Below are positions 58,989 to 64,000 of a stretch of 64,000 bases of DNA, piece after piece. The DNA is from an uncultured bacterium (GTDB lineage: Bacteria > Hydrogenedentota > Hydrogenedentia > Hydrogenedentales > CAILVY01): NCBI GenBank assembly GCA_937951485.1, contig CALEDJ010000023.1, positions 1 to 64,000 of the forward strand, written 5' to 3'. Each line of letters begins with the position of its first letter. The first letter of the stretch is position 1. The position numbers were made by a program, and so were the translations under genes. The notes under the pieces are model-generated. The model searched no databases. It had not been told where the DNA came from and saw nothing but the letters and a program-made list of their open reading frames with translations.

Positions 58989-60353
58989 CTACCAGATTTT
59001 CCATGCTTCGCGATAAGGCCGGGTGGTCATGTGCGCGGCTTCTTCGTCGTTGAGGATTTGTTCGCTCTTGGGGTCCCAGTGGATGACCCGGCGGGTCTGC
59101 GCGGCGATGTTTACCATATGCGCGATGGTGTCGCATCGGATGGCCATCTCGACGGGGCATACGGGTTCATTTCTGGATTTGACGCAATCAATAAAATTGC
59201 GGACATGTCCCCTGGATTCATAGACGCGTTCGTCGTCGGGTTTCAGGTTCAATTTCCACAGGTCCTGATTGCCGGCATAGAACGTGCCCATGTTGAAATC
59301 GCCGATCCAGCCTTCGTCGCCGTGGAACACGACGCCGTCGCTGTCCACCCATTTTTGCGGATAGTAGGCCGTCACGACAGGCTTTGCGGTCATCATGTCC
59401 ATCATGTGCAGAGTCACGCCATTCTCGTATTCGCATATGACGTCCCACCGTTCCAGCGTGCGGAATATCCCTTCGGTCGGCACTTTTCCGGCGCCTTCGT
59501 AGCGTATCGGGCTGGTGTGGTCGCTTTTGTTGCCCCATTGCGCGATGCCCAGGGGGTGAATGGCGCATCCCGCCACGAAGCCCAGCGAGGTCTCGGGGCA
59601 ATGGTAGCCGCCCCAGGGCGTGCACCGGTCCACGGTATAAGGAACCATCGGGGAAGGCCCCTGCCACATGTCGAAATCGAGGTCCTCCGGCACGGGAACT
59701 TCTTCCGTCGAGCCATAGGGGGCGACGTGATATTGCTTCGTATCGTTCAAGACATTGCGGGACCAGACATCAATCCGTTGAAGGTTGCCGATATATCCGT
59801 TGCGCACCAGTTCCACCATTCTCGGGAATGACGACTCGGATCGGTACTGGGTGCCGAACTGGAAGATCCGCTTGTTCTCATTTACCGCCGTTCTCAATAT
59901 CTTGGCCTGTTCCAAGTCCAAAGTCAGCGGCTTCTGGCAGTAAATATCCTTACCGTTGCGCGCGGCGGCGATGGCCATGGGCGTGTGCCAGTTGTCGTGC
60001 GCGCCGATGAAAACGGCATCCACGTCCGGGTGCGCCAGGATTTCCCGAAAATCGTCATAGACTTTGGTGACATCGTTCGCGCCGTAATGCGCGTTGAGTT
60101 CCTCCGCCATCGCGATGCGCCGCGACGTATATGCGTCGCACACGGCCACAATCCGCACGTCATTCCATTGTTTGAGCCAGTTCTTGTGGTAGTGGCCGAT
60201 ATTGCCGCAGCCGATAAGCCCCACATGCACGCGGTTGCTCGGCGCATTCGCGCCGAAGGCGCTTCCCGGAATAATCGCCGGCATGCCGAAGGCCGCCGAC
60301 ACCGCGAATCCACGCTTGATGAAACTGCGCCTGCTGATGCCGTTCTTTCGCAT
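58989..60353 (-). CDS. Tat-exported Gfo/Idh/MocA family oxidoreductase
   Basis: 454 residues. The ATG at 60353 has AAGGA seven bases upstream. The N-terminus is a Tat signal (SRRSFIKRGFAVSAAFGMPA). The Rossmann motif is GLIGCGNIGHYH, and the conserved EKP-like motif is CQKPLTL. It ends with the C-terminal domain typical of planctomycete-style periplasmic dehydrogenases (DCVKSRNEPVCPVEMA, RRVIHWDPKSEQI). An NAD(P)-bound oxidoreductase folded before Tat export is expected; the substrate is probably a sugar. The truncated protein at 39556 is a remnant of a similar gene. Confidence 0.86.
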   Translation of the reverse strand: MRKNGISRRSFIKRGFAVSAAFGMPAIIPGSAFGANAPSNRVHVGLIGCGNIGHYHKNWLKQWNDVRIVAVCDAYTSRRIAMAEELNAHYGANDVTKVYDDFREILAHPDVDAVFIGAHDNWHTPMAIAAARNGKDIYCQKPLTLDLEQAKILRTAVNENKRIFQFGTQYRSESSFPRMVELVRNGYIGNLQRIDVWSRNVLNDTKQYHVAPYGSTEEVPVPEDLDFDMWQGPSPMVPYTVDRCTPWGGYHCPETSLGFVAGCAIHPLGIAQWGNKSDHTSPIRYEGAGKVPTEGIFRTLERWDVICEYENGVTLHMMDMMTAKPVVTAYYPQKWVDSDGVVFHGDEGWIGDFNMGTFYAGNQDLWKLNLKPDDERVYESRGHVRNFIDCVKSRNEPVCPVEMAIRCDTIAHMVNIAAQTRRVIHWDPKSEQILNDEEAAHMTTRPYREAWKIW

Positions 60354-60560
60354 TGGTCCATCCTTTTCTTTGTCGCCGCATGGCCGGAGGCGCCGCTGAT
60401 GTGCCGTTACGCCCTCCAACGCCAACACAGAGAATACCGAAGTATCGGAAGCACATCAAACCTGCGCCCGGCCATCTTATGGGGCTTTATGCCGGTGTGT
60501 TCGCGCCTGTGCAATAATCATGACGTCAGAGCATAATAAACATGCACTGGAGAGTTTCTG

Positions 60561-60767
60561 ATGAAGTTTACTGTCACGCTTGACCGTAATGAAGACGGCG
60601 AATGGGTTGTCGAGTGCCCATCCATACCTGGTTGCATCAGCCAGGGGAAAACGCAGGAATAAGCGATTGACAGTATCCGCAAGGCGATTCCCGTCTGTCT
60701 TCAAGTTCGCGCCGAACAGGGGCTTCCATTGACTGTTGAAACCCGCAAGGTTGAGGTCGCTGTCTGA
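60561..60767 (+). pseudogene. hicB: Decayed HicB-like antitoxin with one in-frame stop
   Basis: Starts MKFTVTLDRNEDGEWVVECP and continues SIPGCISQGKTQE, then TAA at 60660-60662 (codon 34), where a HicB would have a Glu (QEEAIDSIRKAI). After the stop the frame resumes as AIDSIRKAIPVCLQVRAE and ends VEVAV. A single GAA-to-TAA change would explain it. HicB neutralises the HicA mRNA interferase. The last base of this frame overlaps the hicA start (TGATG), the natural hicBA gene order. Confidence 0.8.
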
Positions 60768-60997
60768 TGCCACCGCTGCCAGTGCTCACGTATAGAGAGG
60801 TGGTTGCAGCATTTTGACGTATGGGATGACACGTTGCACGTCAAGAAGCCGGTCATATTGTCATGACAAAAGAAGGGCATATTGCGAGGCTGTCAATTCC
60901 TGCGCATAAGGAGATTGCCAGGGGAACATTGCGGGGACTAATCCGCGCGGTGAATGCGATCGTTGCCGGGTTTTGCGAGATTTGTGAAACGCTGTAG
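60767..60997 (+). pseudogene. hicA: Decayed HicA-like toxin with two in-frame stops
   Basis: The frame reads MPPLPVLTYREVVAAF, TGA (60815), RMG, TGA (60827, where a Trp codon is expected), then HVARQEAGHIVMTKEGHIA, RLSIPAHKEIARGTLRGL, ending CEICETL at TAG 60995. This is the complete HicA (YcfA-like) double-stranded-RNA-binding fold, including the functional His region GHIVMTKEG, with no frameshift. Length (76 codons) is normal. Inactivation by point nonsense mutations in both partners points to recent loss of a toxin-antitoxin module. Confidence 0.8.
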
Positions 60998-61215
60998 GGC
61001 GTTTCAGATCGGTCCAGTCAGGGTGAACGCTGAGCAACTGAACTGCCAAGAAAAGGAATATGACTTAAGAGCCGGGCAAAAGGCAGTTGCAGTCTACTCA
61101 TTGCGGGCGGCAAGGGGGCAAGCCTCGGCGCGATGCTCGAGGCCGACTTGCCCGTGCCTGCGGGATTTGCCAAACTACTGACTGCCGACGGCAAGACACG
61201 TCGCGGGGAGGAGAC

Positions 61216-62385
61216 ATGAGACTGATTCATACGGCCGACATTCACCTGGACGCCTCGTTCGCGGGGACGGGAATGCCGGCGTCTTTTGGCAATCGGCGGC
61301 GGCAAAGTCTGCGCGATGTGCTGATGGCGATCTTGCAGCGGGCTGCGGAATGGCCGGCGGATGCGGTGCTGATCGCGGGCGACCTCTTCGACCATGAAAG
61401 GGTCACCCCGGATACGGCGGCGTTATTGCGCAGCGCGTTTGAGCGCATCCGACCTGTGCCGGTCTTCATCGCGCCCGGCAACCACGATCCCTGTGTGCCG
61501 GGTTCGCCCTACGTGACGGATCGTTGGCCGGACAATGTCATCATCTTCGACCGTCCGGAGTGGCGGGCGCACGCCCTGCCGGACGCGCCATTGACGGTGC
61601 ACGGCTTTGGTTTTGACGGGTTTGATATCTCCGCCAATCCCTTTGGCGCGCTGCATCCACCGTCTGACGGGCGCGCGCATGTGGCCGTGGCGCACGGTTC
61701 GGAGCGGGGCCGCCAGCCGTCGGGCAAGACGGCCTATGCGCCGTTCCATGCGGCGGATGCCGCAGACCCGAATCTGCACTATCTCGCGCTGGGGCACTTC
61801 CACCGGCTGACCCCGATCACCGGGCCATTCGCCACCACCATCTATTATTCCGGTGCGCCGGAAGGCCACGGTTTTGACGAAACCGGCATACTGCATTATC
61901 TGGAGGTGGAGATTGACCCGCCGCAGGACGGCCCGCCCATGGTGCGGGTCACGCCGGTGTGCGCCGCGCGCGCCGTGTACGAAGTGCACGAAATCGAATG
62001 TGATGAGCGAAGCCACAGCCAGCAGGTCATTGACGCCATCCGCAACCTGCCCGCGCCGGAGGCCCGCGAACGCATCGCGCGGATTGTGCTGAAAGGCTCA
62101 TGCCCGCCGGCCCTGCAAAGTGCGCTGCCTGCGGTCTATGACGCGGTGACAGAGCAGTTCGCTTTTCTGGACCTGCTGGACGAAACGCATCCTGTCGAGG
62201 ACTATGATGCCTTGGCCGCTTCCGGCACGACGCTGGGCATCTTCATCCAGCGAATCAGTCAGGAGATCGCCGATGCGCCGGACGCGCGCACGCGCGCGAT
62301 GCTGGAGCGGGCGCGGCTGGCGGGACTGAGCGCCTATCGCGGGCGGGAGATGCCGATTCGCGGCCTGGAAAGGGGGAACATGTGA
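61216..62385 (+). CDS. SbcD/YhaO-like metallophosphoesterase
   Basis: 389 residues, starting at the ATG right after GGGGAGGAG. The calcineurin-like phosphoesterase motifs are in order: IHTADIHLD, LIAGDLFDH, APGNHDP, VAVAHGS and ALGHFHR. These bind two metal ions (Mn/Fe). It resembles the nuclease subunit of SbcCD/Mre11-Rad50 and especially the Bacillus YhaO type. Its stop overlaps the start of the partner ATPase gene (GTGA). Role: processing of DNA ends or hairpins. Confidence 0.87.
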   Translation: MRLIHTADIHLDASFAGTGMPASFGNRRRQSLRDVLMAILQRAAEWPADAVLIAGDLFDHERVTPDTAALLRSAFERIRPVPVFIAPGNHDPCVPGSPYVTDRWPDNVIIFDRPEWRAHALPDAPLTVHGFGFDGFDISANPFGALHPPSDGRAHVAVAHGSERGRQPSGKTAYAPFHAADAADPNLHYLALGHFHRLTPITGPFATTIYYSGAPEGHGFDETGILHYLEVEIDPPQDGPPMVRVTPVCAARAVYEVHEIECDERSHSQQVIDAIRNLPAPEARERIARIVLKGSCPPALQSALPAVYDAVTEQFAFLDLLDETHPVEDYDALAASGTTLGIFIQRISQEIADAPDARTRAMLERARLAGLSAYRGREMPIRGLERGNM

Positions 62386-64000
62386 GGATTCAGTCGGCGC
62401 ACATTGCAGGCTATGGCCGCCTGAGCAATAGAACCCTTAAGTTCAACCCTGGACTCCAGGTGATTGTCGGTCCAAACGAGCAGGGGAAATCCACGATCCG
62501 CGCTTTCATCGGAGATATGCTCTACGGCCAGAAACGTCTCACTACGATGCGCGCCTACGAGGAATCGCAGCAGTTGCGCGCGCCGTGGGATGACAACGTA
62601 GAGTATGGCGGTGTGTTGACCTATGAATTGGACGACGGGCGGGTGATCGAGGTGAACCGCGTGTTTGACAGGAGTCGCGAAGCGATTCATCTCTTCGATC
62701 GTACCCATGCGCGGGAGATTACGGGCGATTTCGAGCGTCTGCGCAACCAGGAAGTGGATTTTGCGACGGTGCACCTTGGCGTGACCAGGGAGGTTTTCCT
62801 GAACGTCGCCACGATCAGCCACCTCAGCCTGGAAGGGCTGGGCGATAAGGACGCCCTGAAACGTATCCGCGAAAAAATCCTGTCGCTGGCGGATTCCGGT
62901 GAGGAAACATCTTCTGCGGAGGCCGCCATGAAACGGCTCCAGGCACGCATCGCGGAAATCGGCCAGCCCGCCGCTCGCACCAGGCCCCTGCCCGCCGCGC
63001 GGCAGCGTCGCATGCAATTGGAGACGGAATACGCCCAGGCGCTGGCGCTGCGCGAGGAACTGGCCGGTGTGACCGAACAGCGCCGCGCGCTCGCAGAGGA
63101 AATCGGCGAATTGCACGCGCGCCGCGTACAATTGGAAGAGGAGCAGCGCATCATCGAGGCGCACGATCGCGCCCGCCGGCTTCATGAGGCGGAAACCCTG
63201 ATCGCCCGCATAGATACGGTTACGCAGCACTGCCTGGCGTTGGACGATGCGAAAGATTTTCCACTTGACCGCACCTTGGAGGCACAGCGGGCGGAACACC
63301 GTGCCATAAACGCCCGCGAGCAGTTGGCGCGCACCTGCGAAGAACAACGGCTGTTGGCGCAACAGATCGAAGAAGAACGCCGCAAGACGGGTGAGGTTCC
63401 CGACACCGCGTTCCAGGACCCGCCGGAAGCGCTCGAAGAGCGCCTGGAAACGTGCGCAGCCGCGCTCAACCGCGCCGACATGCAAATCGCCGCCGCGCAG
63501 GAAGCGCTGGAAGAAGCAAAAGCGCGTCTTGAGGAAACACAGGGTGTTCTGGCCGGACTGCCGGATTTCAGCCGCATCGCCCAAGACCCCGTCGAGTGGC
63601 TCACCCAACTCGTCAGTTCCTTTCGCATGATGCTCAAGTCGCGCGATGAGGAATGCGAAGCACGTGATCGCATCCGCGAGGACGTCGCCCGCCGGCGTGC
63701 GGCGATTGCCGCCGACCAGGAATTGTTCCGTGACTGGCCGAGGCTCCCCGAGCAGACCCGCGAGTACGAACTGGGAAAACGCCTGCATGAAGAACAGATC
63801 GAACAACGCAGCAACCGCCTGACCACCTTGGAGGGCGTTTGCGAGGAAACCGCCGACAAACAACCCGGATTCCTCTGGATGTCTGTGCTGTGTGCGTTGG
63901 GGTTGGCCGGCGTTGCCGCAGGTTTCCTCTTCACCGGAAAAATGGCCCTGCTGATCCCCGGCGGCATGCTTCTGCTGGCCATCGGCTGCTTTCTCGCCAT
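62382..64000 (+). CDS. YhaN/SbcC-like SMC-type ATPase (3' partial)
   Basis: The gene starts at GTG 62382, overlapping the previous stop by four bases, with AAGGGGG just upstream, and is open to the window end (at least 539 residues). The N-terminus is a Rad50/RecN-type ATPase half: IAGYGRLSNRTL and Walker A GPNEQGKST. It is followed by a long coiled coil (about residues 200-500, Glu/Arg/Ala-rich). Two hydrophobic helices near the window end (FLWMSVLCALGLAGVAAGFL and MALLIPGGMLLLAIGCFLA) interrupt the coil, as reported for YhaN-type proteins, suggesting a membrane-associated SbcCD-like complex. The second ATPase half lies beyond the window. Confidence 0.85.
   Translation, partial: MRIQSAHIAGYGRLSNRTLKFNPGLQVIVGPNEQGKSTIRAFIGDMLYGQKRLTTMRAYEESQQLRAPWDDNVEYGGVLTYELDDGRVIEVNRVFDRSREAIHLFDRTHAREITGDFERLRNQEVDFATVHLGVTREVFLNVATISHLSLEGLGDKDALKRIREKILSLADSGEETSSAEAAMKRLQARIAEIGQPAARTRPLPAARQRRMQLETEYAQALALREELAGVTEQRRALAEEIGELHARRVQLEEEQRIIEAHDRARRLHEAETLIARIDTVTQHCLALDDAKDFPLDRTLEAQRAEHRAINAREQLARTCEEQRLLAQQIEEERRKTGEVPDTAFQDPPEALEERLETCAAALNRADMQIAAAQEALEEAKARLEETQGVLAGLPDFSRIAQDPVEWLTQLVSSFRMMLKSRDEECEARDRIREDVARRRAAIAADQELFRDWPRLPEQTREYELGKRLHEEQIEQRSNRLTTLEGVCEETADKQPGFLWMSVLCALGLAGVAAGFLFTGKMALLIPGGMLLLAIGCFLA

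Noticed and set aside
1-64000. tRNA, rRNA, tmRNA or RNase P RNA genes
   Set aside because: No T-loop/CCA-type pattern or conserved rRNA segment was recognised by eye; a covariance-model search would be decisive.

Overview
The window is high-GC, gene-dense bacterial chromosomal DNA with double-membrane features: a Wzm/Wzt-type polysaccharide exporter, a MacB-like ABC/HlyD exporter and many signal-peptide or Tat proteins. It combines Tat-targeted Gfo/Idh/MocA oxidoreductases, a sulfatase, GH88, GH127 and heparinase-type enzymes, dockerin-like C-termini, matrixin-like proteases and an RACo/ASKHA corrinoid activator. This fits a PVC/FCB-like environmental lineage such as Candidatus Hydrogenedentota. 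That placement is inference from gene content; no rRNA or tRNA was found.

Layout. 1-6.9 kb: two surface proteins, a TIG-domain protein with a C-terminal anchor and a matrixin protease. 7-17.6 kb: central metabolism and redox, with a DEAD-box helicase, an acetolactate-synthase-like TPP enzyme overlapping an aldehyde dehydrogenase, a tandem CNB-like protein, an RACo-type activator, a thioredoxin-like ferredoxin, a second aldehyde dehydrogenase and a DUF1330 protein. 18-26 kb: a YyaL/DUF255 protein, then the conserved rpmH-rnpA-yidD-yidC-jag-mnmE cluster usually near the origin, here without dnaA. 26-40 kb: carbohydrate use (TIM-barrel hydrolase, GH88-like, Gfo/Idh/MocA, sugar isomerase, beta-helix protein, GH127) with a VapBC-like pair and a PilZ protein embedded. 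40-47 kb: a lipase-like hydrolase, a 1 kb nest of repeats, and an ATPase-FtsX permease-HlyD adaptor operon. 47-61 kb: a metalloprotease with dockerin-like repeats, BioY, a UroD-like methyltransferase, a sulfatase, a three-gene minus-strand operon (sulfotransferase, Wzt, Wzm), a heparinase-like lyase, a Tat oxidoreductase and a decayed hicAB pair. 61-64 kb: a YhaO/YhaN-like (SbcCD-type) pair; the second gene runs off the end.

How the genes work together. One theme is sulfated and uronic-acid glycans: desulfation (sulfatase), lyase cleavage (heparinase-like), removal of unsaturated uronic acids (GH88-like) and oxidation or isomerisation of the sugars. The sulfotransferase beside Wzm/Wzt suggests the cell also makes a sulfated surface polysaccharide. 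A second theme is corrinoid methyl transfer (UroD-like methyltransferase plus RACo-type activator), though these genes are 34 kb apart.

The non-coding DNA is unusually informative. It holds a MITE-like family with GTAACATTTYAGCC termini, one copy of which supplies the last codons and stop of the sulfotransferase gene. It also holds tracts of a 9-nt AGGACCGAT-like unit that recur between genes and once, in frame, inside yidC; a 54-bp tandem palindromic repeat; and small hairpin families with paired substitutions.
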